Below, piece after piece: positions 8,576 through 16,250 of a stretch of 64,000 nucleotides of DNA. The DNA lies in assembly GCF_003857035.1 (NCBI RefSeq), contig NZ_QGSY01000164.1, forward strand, positions 1 to 64,000. Direction: 5' to 3'. The notes below the pieces were generated by a model. It had not been told where the DNA came from. It searched no databases and was given only the letters and a program-made list of their open reading frames with translations. The DNA comes from Micromonospora arida. GTDB lineage: Bacteria > Actinomycetota > Actinomycetes > Mycobacteriales > Micromonosporaceae. The translations under genes and the position numbers were made by a program. How positions within the stretch are numbered: position 1 is the stretch's first letter; every line of letters begins with the position of its first letter.

Positions 8576-10391
8576 GACGGCACCCGCCGACCGGATCACC
8601 CTGCCGGGCGGCGAGATGCTGGCCTGGTCGGACCTGCCGCAGGAACGGCTGGCCAACGGTGGGCCGCTCGCCGCGCTGGCCGCCCGGTTGGTGCCGCCCG
8701 GCGCCCGCGTCCTGGTGGCCGGTCCACACGACCCGGCGCTGCTCGACCAGCTCACCCACGCCGAGGTGACCTGCCTGCTGCGCAGCCACCCGGACGCGGT
8801 GGCGCTGGCGCACCGGGCCGCCCGGGTGGTGGTGGGTGGCCCGGCCGGGCTGCCCGACGACGAGACGTACGACGTGGTGATCGCCGCTGCCGGGCTGGAC
8901 CCGGTGGAGTCGGTGGAGGGCACCCGGCTCGGCTGGGACGGTGTGCTGGCACGACTCGTCGCCGCGGTGCGACCGGGTGGCGCGTTGCTGCTGCGCCTGG
9001 ACAACCCCCTGGGCCTGCACCGGCTGGTCGACACCACCCCCTGGTACGCCCGCCGCGACAACTCCGCCTGGGTGATCGGCGGCGTGCTGGACCGGGCCCA
9101 CCCGGCCAACCGGGACCAACTGCGCGAGCGGCTCGACGCTGCGGGGCTGCGGCCGGCCGCGTGCTGGGCCGCGTACCCCGGTGTCAGCACCCCGACGGCG
9201 CTGCTGGACGCCGACCACCTCGACCGGGACGAGGGCTCCGGCCTGTTCGACGCGGTGCTGCACGGCGCCTGCGCCGGAGGTTTCACCAGCGCCATGGTGC
9301 TCCAGGACCCGGCCCGGCTCGCGGTGGACGCGCTGCACGCCGGGCGCGCCGCCGACCTCGCACCGGGCTGGTTGACGCTCGCCCACCGGCCCGCCGACCC
9401 CACGGACCCGACCACGCCGGCCGTCGAGGCGGACCTGCCGGTGGCCCTCGTGCAGACCGGTAGCCCCGGGATCGGCGTGCTGGAGGTGCTGCAGGGCCCC
9501 TCCGGTCGGCGCTGGGGGCTCATCCCGGCCACCGAAGCGACGACGCCGGCCGTCGCGCCGTTCGCCAGCCGCGAGGCCGCGTACCGGGACGCCGACGCGC
9601 TGTCCGGACCGGTGCCGTCCGGCCGGCTGCTGCGTACCCTGCTGCTCGACGCGGCCCTGCGCCGCGACCTGGCCACCCTGCGCGCGCTGCTGCGCGGGTA
9701 CGCGGGCTGGCTCGCCGACCAGGCCGACGCCGACGGCCGGATCGCCGGCGCGGCGGCGCTGGCCGCCACCGACAACGTGGTGGTCGACGGCGAGCGGTAC
9801 GCGGTGCTCGACCCCAGCTGGCGGGCCACCGCCGCGCTGCCCGCCGACGTGGTGCTCGCCCGCGGGCTGTGGCGCTTCGCCGCGGGCCTGCTCACCGGCG
9901 GGTACGCCCACCCGTGGTCGTCCACTCTCGACGTCGCGGGCCTGACCGTGGTGCTCGGCGGACTCGCCGGTCACGACCTCGACCGCGCGACCGTCAGCGA
10001 CGCGGTCGAGGCCGAGGCGGCCATCGCCGCAGCACTGCACGGGCTGGACGCCGACGGCAGGGTCGGCCTCGCCACCGAGCTGCACGCCGTCGCGCCGACC
10101 GACCCGCCGGTGGGCGGGCACAGCTACCAGCAGCTACGCGAGGCGTGGCTGCGCCAGCGCGAGGAACTCACCCGGTTGGCGGCGCTGACCGCGTGGACCG
10201 AGGAGTTGCTCACCTCGCGGGAACGGGCGCTGCGCCGGGCCGAGACGACGATCGGCCTGCTCAGCGGGTCGCTCAGCTACCGGGTGGGTCGGCTCGCCAT
10301 CACCCCGGCCCGGCTGGCCAAGCGGGGTGCCCGCGCCGCCAAACGTCGGGCCACCGCGGTGCTGGCCTCCAAGCAGGCGGAGCAGCAGTGA
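8565..10391 (+). CDS. Methyltransferase-like protein with coiled-coil tail
   Basis: A 608-residue protein. Residues about 20-260 look like a worn class I SAM-dependent methyltransferase: PPGARVLVAGP at the glycine-loop position, YDVVIAAAGLD at motif IV and VRPGGALLLRLDNP at motif VI. The middle is unrecognised. The end is charged and helical (QLREAWLRQREELTRL), followed by a basic SLSYRVGRLAITP tail of the kind often seen on wall-polysaccharide glycosyltransferases. The GTG at 8565 has GGAGGAAGAGG upstream and overlaps the preceding stop. It could modify or scaffold the surface sugar. The substrate is unknown, and the altered glycine loop leaves catalysis in doubt. Confidence 0.55.
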   Translation: MTTETAPADRITLPGGEMLAWSDLPQERLANGGPLAALAARLVPPGARVLVAGPHDPALLDQLTHAEVTCLLRSHPDAVALAHRAARVVVGGPAGLPDDETYDVVIAAAGLDPVESVEGTRLGWDGVLARLVAAVRPGGALLLRLDNPLGLHRLVDTTPWYARRDNSAWVIGGVLDRAHPANRDQLRERLDAAGLRPAACWAAYPGVSTPTALLDADHLDRDEGSGLFDAVLHGACAGGFTSAMVLQDPARLAVDALHAGRAADLAPGWLTLAHRPADPTDPTTPAVEADLPVALVQTGSPGIGVLEVLQGPSGRRWGLIPATEATTPAVAPFASREAAYRDADALSGPVPSGRLLRTLLLDAALRRDLATLRALLRGYAGWLADQADADGRIAGAAALAATDNVVVDGERYAVLDPSWRATAALPADVVLARGLWRFAAGLLTGGYAHPWSSTLDVAGLTVVLGGLAGHDLDRATVSDAVEAEAAIAAALHGLDADGRVGLATELHAVAPTDPPVGGHSYQQLREAWLRQREELTRLAALTAWTEELLTSRERALRRAETTIGLLSGSLSYRVGRLAITPARLAKRGARAAKRRATAVLASKQAEQQ

Positions 10392-11161
10392 CCGGCGTAC
10401 CGGTGCCCGGGGTCCCCGCGGACGACGCGGGGCCACGGATCGTCGGCATCGTGCAGGCGCGGATGGGTTCGTCCCGGCTGCCCGGCAAGGTGCTCCGCCC
10501 GCTCGCCGGACGCTCCGTGCTGGGCCGGGTCGTACGCGCCGCCTCCGACAGCGGCGTCCTGGCCGACCTGGTGGTCGCCACCAGCACCGACGCGGTCGAC
10601 GACGCGGTGGCCGCCGAGTGCGCGCGGCTCGACGTGCCGTGCCACCGCGGGCCGGTCGACGACGTGCTGGACCGGTTCGTGGGCGCCCTCGCGGCGCACC
10701 CGGGCGACGCCGTCATGCGGTTCACCGCCGACTGCCCCCTGCTCGACCCGGAGATCATCACCCTGGTCGCGTCGGTGTACCGGGCGGTCCCCGGGCTGGA
10801 CTACGCCAGCACGTCGATCGCCCGGACCCTGCCCCGGGGGCTGGACGTCGAGATCATCCGAGCGGAGACGCTGCGCACCCTGGGCCGGCTCGCCACCGAC
10901 CACCACCGGGTGCACGTGACCTCGTACGCGTACACCCATCCGGAGCTGTTCCGGGTGCTCGGGGTGACGCTCACCCCGGACCGCTCCGCGCTGCGGCTCA
11001 CCCTCGACACCGAGCAGGACTGGACGCTGGTCAGCGCGATCATCGACCACTTCGGTGACGTCAGCGTGCCGCTGGCCAAGCTCGCCGACTGGCTCGACGG
11101 TCAGCCCCGGCTGCGGGCGCTCAACGCCGACGTACGACAGAAGCACCTGGAGGAGTCCTGA
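10388..11161 (+). CDS. pseF: Cytidylyltransferase, PseF/SpsF type
   Basis: A 257-residue nucleotidyltransferase. It should activate the finished nonulosonic acid as its CMP derivative. The signature VQARMGSSRLPGKVL lies at about residues 21-35, the RFTADCPLLDPE metal-binding region follows, and a late LTLDTEQDW block is typical of SpsF/PseF-like proteins. The GTG start overlaps the previous stop as GTGA. It is followed by pseG, an order also seen in sps/pse clusters. Choosing between PseF and a legionaminate-type enzyme is not possible from sequence, but PseB and PseG in the same operon favour pseudaminate. Confidence 0.8.
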   Translation: MTGVPVPGVPADDAGPRIVGIVQARMGSSRLPGKVLRPLAGRSVLGRVVRAASDSGVLADLVVATSTDAVDDAVAAECARLDVPCHRGPVDDVLDRFVGALAAHPGDAVMRFTADCPLLDPEIITLVASVYRAVPGLDYASTSIARTLPRGLDVEIIRAETLRTLGRLATDHHRVHVTSYAYTHPELFRVLGVTLTPDRSALRLTLDTEQDWTLVSAIIDHFGDVSVPLAKLADWLDGQPRLRALNADVRQKHLEES

Positions 11162-12372
11162 GCACCCCGAGGGTCGGGTTGCGCTGCGACGCCGGGCCAC
11201 GGCGCGGCGTCGGCCACCTCGTCCGCTGCCTGGCGCTCGCCGAGGAGTTCCTCGCGCGGGGCGCCGACGTCACCGTGTTCGGCACCGTCGAACGGCTCGA
11301 CTGGGCAACCGCTGAGCTGGCCGCGCGGGGCATCCCGCTGCTCCCCGGCCCGGACTCGGCTGCCGAACTGGTCGAGGTGGCCCGCCGACACCACCTGGAC
11401 GTGTTCGTCCTCGACTCCTACGAACTGGACCCGGCCGGAGCCGGCGCCCTGCGCGCCGCCGGCGTCTACACCCTCGCCATCATCGACGGCGACAGCCGGG
11501 GCCAGGTCGCGGACCTCTACCTCGACCAGAACTTCGGAGCGGAGCTGCCGGCGCTGGGGTCAGGTTTCGGGGCGGACCTGCCGGCGCTGAGGTCCGGGCC
11601 GGACCGGCCGGGGCTGAGGTCCGCGCCGGAGCTGCCAGGGCTGGAGTCGGGGCCGGAGCTGCCAGGGCTGGAGTCCGGGCCGGAGCTGGGGTCGGGTCTT
11701 GGGGCGGAGCTGCCCGGCCGGCTTCTCGCCGGGAGCGGGTACGCGCTGCTGCGCGACACCGTGATCAACGCCCGGCCACCGGTCGCCCCGCCTGCCACGG
11801 CGGTCAGCCGCCCCCGGGTGCTGGCCTTCTTCGGCGGCACCGACGCGGTCGGCGCGGCGCCGCTCCTGACCCGGGTGCTGGTGGCCACCGGTCATCCGAT
11901 GGACCTCACGGTCATCGTCGGGCGACCCGAGATCGAGGCGGAGGTCGACGATGTCGCCCCCGGTCGGGGGCAGACCATCCGACCGGTCCCGCCCACCACC
12001 TCGCTGCCGGCACTGATCACCGAAGCGGACCTGGTGGTCAGCGCCGCCGGCACGTCCACCTGGGAACTCTGCTGCCTCGGCGCACCCGGCGCACTTGTCT
12101 GCGTGGTCGACAACCAACGTGAGTCGTACACCCGGGTGGTGCGGCACGGCCTGGCCGCCGGCCTCGGCGAGCTGCCGGAGCTGACCGCCGGTGGCGTCGC
12201 CGGACGAGCCGCCCGCGCGACGGCGGCACGGACCCTGCACGGGCTGCTCAGCTCGCCGCAGCGGCGCGCGACGCTGGCCGCGCGCGCCTGGTCCACCGTC
12301 GACGGGCAGGGCCGGGCACGGGTGGTGGACGCGGTGTTCGACGCCGTACGCGCCGCCACCGTCCCCGGCTGA
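11158..12372 (+). CDS. pseG: UDP-sugar hydrolase PseG with repeat insertion
   Basis: A GT-B-fold hydrolase of about 404 residues that removes UDP from the bis-acylated amino sugar in pseudaminate synthesis. The N-terminal RCDAGPRRGVGHLVRCLAL holds the conserved G-x-GH-x2-RC motif. The second domain has VLAFFGGTDAVG and VSAAGTSTWELCCLG, both typical of PseG/SpsG. The start is uncertain: a CTG at 11158 overlaps the pseF stop and has GGAGGAG just upstream, while the TTG at 11179 would cut away the first beta strand. Between the two domains sits a low-complexity tandem repeat of about 55 residues (see 11539-11718) that ordinary PseG proteins lack. It is the last gene of the operon. Confidence 0.82.
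   Translation: MSTPRVGLRCDAGPRRGVGHLVRCLALAEEFLARGADVTVFGTVERLDWATAELAARGIPLLPGPDSAAELVEVARRHHLDVFVLDSYELDPAGAGALRAAGVYTLAIIDGDSRGQVADLYLDQNFGAELPALGSGFGADLPALRSGPDRPGLRSAPELPGLESGPELPGLESGPELGSGLGAELPGRLLAGSGYALLRDTVINARPPVAPPATAVSRPRVLAFFGGTDAVGAAPLLTRVLVATGHPMDLTVIVGRPEIEAEVDDVAPGRGQTIRPVPPTTSLPALITEADLVVSAAGTSTWELCCLGAPGALVCVVDNQRESYTRVVRHGLAAGLGELPELTAGGVAGRAARATAARTLHGLLSSPQRRATLAARAWSTVDGQGRARVVDAVFDAVRAATVPG
11539..11718 (+). repeat. 27-base tandem repeat inside pseG
   Basis: At least five in-frame units of about 27 bases encode nine-residue steps: AELPALGSG, ADLPALRSG, PDRPGLRSA, PELPGLESG, PELPGLESG, then degenerate pieces. The two central units are nearly identical in DNA. The array lies in the inter-domain loop after LDQNFG and before LLAGSGYALLRD. 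Its length being a multiple of three suggests slipped-strand expansion that was tolerated in a surface loop. Confidence 0.85.
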
Positions 12373-12392
12373 CCGCGGCAGATCAAGGTCAC

Positions 12393-12452
12393 GCTCGATC
12401 CTGGATGTAGTCCCCTCCAAGGCGCGGGAGGCCACTACATCCAGGATCGAGC
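12393..12452. terminator. Long perfect inverted repeat after pse operon
   Basis: Two 19-base arms (12393-12411 and 12434-12452) are exact reverse complements; the left arm is GCTCGATCCTGGATGTAGT. The 22-base centre can pair further (CCTCC with GGAGG), and weaker pairing continues outward. It begins 20 bases after the pseG stop, so it probably ends the operon transcript. The unusually long perfect stem also fits a REP-like intergenic element. Confidence 0.65.
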
Positions 12453-12517
12453 ACGATCTTGCCGAGTGGCAACGAGCCGGCACCGTTCGCGCTAGCACGG
12501 GTGTACTAAAGTGCTGC

Positions 12518-12523
12518 TAGGGT
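12518..12523 (+). promoter_or_regulatory. -10 box for leaderless alkB-like gene
   Basis: TAGGGT lies exactly 6 bases before the ATG at 12530, the layout of a leaderless actinobacterial promoter. Just upstream AGCAC and GTGCT form a short inverted repeat around GGGTGTACTAAA. No good -35 hexamer is visible. Confidence 0.4.
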
Positions 12524-12529
12524 GGCCGT

Positions 12530-13165
12530 ATGACGCAGGCCGCCTACCAGCCGTCGATGCTCGACCTGGCCGACGCCGGGCCGACCCTGGGGCCGCTGCC
12601 CGGCCAGATCCGCCGGCACCAGCTCAGCCGGGGCGCCTGGGTCGACCACCTCCCCGGCTGGGTGCGCGGCTCCGACACGGTCCTCGACGCCCTGCTCACC
12701 GAGGTGCCCTGGCGTGCCGAACGGCGCACCATGTATGACGCCGAGGTCGACGTGCCCCGACTGCTCTGCTGGTACGACGGCGCGAGGCAGCTCCCCCACC
12801 CCGTGCTCACCGCCGCGCGGGCCGCGCTCACCGCGCACTACGCGCCCGAGTTGGGCGAGCCCTTCGTCACCGCCGGCATGTGCCTCTACCGGTCCGGGCG
12901 CGACAGCGTGGCCTGGCACGGCGACACCATCGGCCGATCGGCGCACACCGACACGATCGTCGCGATCGTGTCGTTCGGTGCACCGCGACCGCTGCTGCTG
13001 CGCCCACGCGGCGGCGGCGAGAGCCTGCGCTTCCCGGTGGGCCACGGTGACCTGATCGTGATGGGCGGCTCCTGCCAACGCACCTGGGAGCACGCCATCC
13101 CCAAGACCACCCGCCCCGTGGGCCCTCGGGTGAGCGTCCAGTTCCGCCCCCACAACGTCGCCTGA
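12530..13165 (+). CDS. AlkB-like Fe(II)/2-oxoglutarate dioxygenase
   Basis: A 211-residue AlkB-family protein. AlkB enzymes oxidatively remove methyl groups from damaged bases such as 1-methyladenine and 3-methylcytosine. The iron ligands appear as WHGD (H130, D132) and WEHAIPK (H188), and the 2-oxoglutarate arginines as RVSVQFR (R200, R206). The length fits bacterial AlkB. The ATG probably begins a leaderless mRNA. The gene is convergent with the SARP regulator and unrelated to the sugar operon upstream. The motif is WHGD rather than the WHSDDE of many homologues, so substrate preference may differ. Confidence 0.88.
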   Translation: MTQAAYQPSMLDLADAGPTLGPLPGQIRRHQLSRGAWVDHLPGWVRGSDTVLDALLTEVPWRAERRTMYDAEVDVPRLLCWYDGARQLPHPVLTAARAALTAHYAPELGEPFVTAGMCLYRSGRDSVAWHGDTIGRSAHTDTIVAIVSFGAPRPLLLRPRGGGESLRFPVGHGDLIVMGGSCQRTWEHAIPKTTRPVGPRVSVQFRPHNVA

Positions 13166-13178
13166 CTGTGGGCCCGCT

Positions 13179-15992
13179 CTAGGACGGCATCAGACGTTCG
13201 AGGCGGCGGCGGACCTCCTCCGCTGCGGGGTCGCCCACGTCCTCATAGATCCGCGCGGCCAGGCGCCAAGCGGCAGCGGCAGCGTTCCGGTCACCCATCC
13301 CTTCCCGGGTGTCTCCGAGTCGGATGAGGGTCTCCGCCTCGTGATACCGGTCCGCGGAGTCGCGAAAGAGCTTGATCGCCTGCTCGTAGCAGTTGGCCGC
13401 GCGGTCGCGTTCACCGAGGCGGTCGTATGCGAAGCCGAGGCTGTCCAGCGTCGCGGCCTGACCGTTGCGGTCGTCGGTCCGTCGTTGCTGGTCGAGGGCC
13501 TCGGTGCAGCTGGCGATGGCCTGGACATAGTCACCGGTGGTGGCGAGCAGCCAACCGATCGCGTTGAGCGTCCGGGCTTCGCCCGCGTGATTGCCGACCA
13601 GCCGGTAGAGCCGCAGCGCCTCGCGACCGTGTGCGAGCGCCTCGTCGAGCCGGCCGTCCAGGTAGCAGAGTTCGCAGTAGTTGTGCAGCGTCTGAGCCTG
13701 GCCGATCGGGTCGCCGAGACGTTCGTGCAGATCAAGCGCGCGCCTGAGCCGCTGCTCGGCAGTGGTGTGGTCGCCCAGTCGGGTCAGCGCGCGAGAGACC
13801 AGCCGGTTGGCGACGGCCTGACCCGCGAAGTCGTCGATCTTCTCTGCGGCACCCAACGCGACCTCTTGGATGGCGAGCTGGTCCTGCCAGAGGCCGCGCG
13901 GCGCCACAAAGGTCGTCAGCGCCCACGCGATCTGCCAGGCGTACGTCTCGAAGCCGTTCTCGGCGGCCTGTCGGACCACCCGGACCAGCACTCGATGCTC
14001 CGCCGTGAACCAGGCGAGCGCGCCGTCGTGATCGGTCACCGACCGCCTGGCGGGTACGGGCAGCGGCGGCATCGGCTCGATCGGGGGCCACTGCGGCTGG
14101 AGTAGCCGGGCGGCCGGATAGGCGGCGTGCAGGTAGTGGTCGTACAGGCGCTGTCGGGCTGCGACGTGTTCGTCGCCGCGCTCCGACGACTGTGCGAGCT
14201 CGGCCGCGTAGGCGCGCAGAAGATCGTGGAAGGCGAACCGGCCGGGCGCGTGCTCCGCCAGCAGGTGGAGCCGGGTCAGTTCCCGCAGGATCGGCGTAAC
14301 GGCCGTGGCCGACACACCGGCGAGAGCCGACGCCGCCGCGGCGGTCAGGTCCGGGCCCGGATGCAGCCCCAGCAGAGTGAACAGCCGGGCGGCGTCCACC
14401 CCCAGGGCCAGGAACGACCACGAGAAGACGCGCCGGACGTCGCCGTCGGCCAAGGCGTCCAGCCTCGCCTCGGCCGAGTGCAGTTCGGCGGCGATAGCGC
14501 TGAGCGGAAACGTGGGATGGGTCGCGACACGCGCCGCCACTATCGACAGTGCCAGTGGAAGCCGGCCTGCGGCCTCGATGATGTCGGCCACCGCCACCGA
14601 CTCGGAGGCGAGCCGGCTGACCCCGACACGTCTGGCGAGCAGACTCCTCGACTCGTCCGCCGTGAGCACGTCCAGTGTCAACGGCGTGGCACACTCGGCG
14701 GCGATCAGGCCGCCGAGCCGGTCACGGCTGGTGACCACGACCATGCAGCGGCCCGCACCGGGCAGCAGGGCGCGCACCTGGGCGGAGTCGCGAGCGTTGT
14801 CGAGCACCAGGAGCATCCGGCGGGAGGCCAGCAGGCTGCGGTAGAGACCAGTCCGGGCCTCCATGTCGGAGGGTATCCGGGCGTGGGGCACGCCGAGCGC
14901 CTCGAGGAAGCCGGACAGGGCGTCGGGCGGGGACACCGCGCCAGCTTCGTCGTAACCGCGAAGGTTCACATAGAGCTGGCCGTCCGGGAAGCGGTCGGCA
15001 ACCCGGTGCGCCCAGTGCAACGCCAGGGCCGTCTTGCCGACTCCGGCCATGCCGGACACCACAGAGATCGCCCCGCTCGTCGACCCCTCAGCCCCGCGAT
15101 GCAGAAGCCCGTCGAGGCCCGCCAGCTCGACGCTGCGTCCGACGAACTCCGGCACCGCACGCGGCAGTTGCTCGGGGCGCTGGATGAGCGGCCCGACTGC
15201 CGTCTCCGGCGCCCGCCGGTCCGGCCCCGTTGGCGGTTGCGTCGTCAGGCCCGGGCGGTGATGCAGAATGTCGTCGTACAGCGTGACGAGCTCGGGCGCG
15301 GGATCGAGGCCGGTCTCCTCCGCCAGCGTCTGTCGGGCCTGCCGGAAAGCATCCAGTGCGCCGGCCACGTCGCCGATGCGGTACAGGCCCACCATCAGCT
15401 GGCCCCACGCCCGCTGCCGCAACGGATGCCGGTCGAGCAGGCCACGCAACCGGTGCACGACGTCGGCCGACGCGCCGAGGGCCAGCACGGCCTCGGCGTA
15501 GTCCTCCTCGACGAGCAGCCGGCGCTCCTCCAACTGCGCCACCCGCCGAGCCAGCGTCGAGCGCAGCGGCAGGTCGGACAGCGGCGCACCACGCCACAGG
15601 CGCACCGCGGCGGAGAGTTCGGCCTCGGCCCGGTCCAGATCGGCAACGGCGAGCGCCTCGCGGCCCCGCGCCGCCGCGGCGTCGAACAGGTCCAGGTCCC
15701 GTTCGTCTGGGCCCACCCGCAGCAGGTAGCCGCCGGCCGCAGCGGTTATCCCATCCCAGGTCGTCCCACCGCCCAGCGACCGCCGCAGCCCGCGCACGTA
15801 GGTGCGCAGATTCGCGGCAGCCGACGCCGGTTCTTCGTCGCCCCACAGCATCGCGGCCAGCTCGTTGGTGCCGACGACCTCATTCGGGCGCAGCAGCAGG
15901 GTGGCCAGCAGGAGACGCTGCTTCACCGAGCCCAGTGGAACCGACCGGCCGTCGCGGTACACCCGGAACGGGCCAAGGAGTTCGAAACGCAA
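13179..15992 (-). CDS. AfsR/SARP-family regulator with NB-ARC and TPR domains
   Basis: A 937-residue transcriptional regulator. Residues 1-95 form an OmpR-like winged helix (FELLGPFRVYRDGR at the start), and the bacterial transcriptional activation domain continues to about 250. An NB-ARC ATPase follows with Walker A SGMAGVGKTALAL and Walker B RRMLLVLDNA. The last 250 residues are tetratricopeptide repeats with repeated LGD...A.. patterns. This is the layout of AfsR, which activates small regulators and antibiotic genes in Streptomyces. The TTG start has GAGGTG six bases upstream. Three heptamers with an exact 11-base period lie 75-103 bases upstream, which suggests autoregulation. Its target genes are unknown. 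Confidence 0.88.
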   Translation of the reverse strand: MRFELLGPFRVYRDGRSVPLGSVKQRLLLATLLLRPNEVVGTNELAAMLWGDEEPASAAANLRTYVRGLRRSLGGGTTWDGITAAAGGYLLRVGPDERDLDLFDAAAARGREALAVADLDRAEAELSAAVRLWRGAPLSDLPLRSTLARRVAQLEERRLLVEEDYAEAVLALGASADVVHRLRGLLDRHPLRQRAWGQLMVGLYRIGDVAGALDAFRQARQTLAEETGLDPAPELVTLYDDILHHRPGLTTQPPTGPDRRAPETAVGPLIQRPEQLPRAVPEFVGRSVELAGLDGLLHRGAEGSTSGAISVVSGMAGVGKTALALHWAHRVADRFPDGQLYVNLRGYDEAGAVSPPDALSGFLEALGVPHARIPSDMEARTGLYRSLLASRRMLLVLDNARDSAQVRALLPGAGRCMVVVTSRDRLGGLIAAECATPLTLDVLTADESRSLLARRVGVSRLASESVAVADIIEAAGRLPLALSIVAARVATHPTFPLSAIAAELHSAEARLDALADGDVRRVFSWSFLALGVDAARLFTLLGLHPGPDLTAAAASALAGVSATAVTPILRELTRLHLLAEHAPGRFAFHDLLRAYAAELAQSSERGDEHVAARQRLYDHYLHAAYPAARLLQPQWPPIEPMPPLPVPARRSVTDHDGALAWFTAEHRVLVRVVRQAAENGFETYAWQIAWALTTFVAPRGLWQDQLAIQEVALGAAEKIDDFAGQAVANRLVSRALTRLGDHTTAEQRLRRALDLHERLGDPIGQAQTLHNYCELCYLDGRLDEALAHGREALRLYRLVGNHAGEARTLNAIGWLLATTGDYVQAIASCTEALDQQRRTDDRNGQAATLDSLGFAYDRLGERDRAANCYEQAIKLFRDSADRYHEAETLIRLGDTREGMGDRNAAAAAWRLAARIYEDVGDPAAEEVRRRLERLMPS

Positions 15993-16066
15993 CCAGGCAC
16001 CTCACGTGTGGGCGCTGCCATGTGCCGCCACGCGTACCGCACCCGGACAAGCGGGCGAGCAGATGA

Positions 16067-16095
16067 GCTGTGCGTGAGTTGTGCGGCGGTTGTAC
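16067..16095. promoter_or_regulatory. Candidate SARP operator (three heptamers, 11-bp period)
   Basis: GCTGTGC (16067), GTTGTGC (16078) and GTTGTAC (16089) are spaced exactly 11 bases apart with 4-base gaps, the geometry at which SARP proteins bind one DNA face. The array lies upstream of the leftward SARP gene. I do not see a -10 box at the standard 8-base distance on either strand, so orientation is open. Confidence 0.45.
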
Positions 16096-16133
16096 CGGCC
16101 CCACCGTACCTTCTTCATGGGGGGACCGGGAGC

Positions 16134-16160
16134 GGTGAGGACGGTTCTACCGTCCTCACC
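16134..16160. terminator. Perfect 12-bp hairpin
   Basis: GGTGAGGACGGT, loop TCT, ACCGTCCTCACC. It lies 90 bases beyond the RNA methyltransferase stop and about 140 bases upstream of the SARP gene on the same strand. It may end the methyltransferase transcript before the SARP promoter. Confidence 0.5.
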
Positions 16161-16250
16161 GTCTCATCCAAGAGCACCAATCGCCAGGCCTGGTTGCACG
16201 ACGATGGCGCGAGGCCAAACGGGGACCGTCTGTCCACACCTGGCGCGAGG

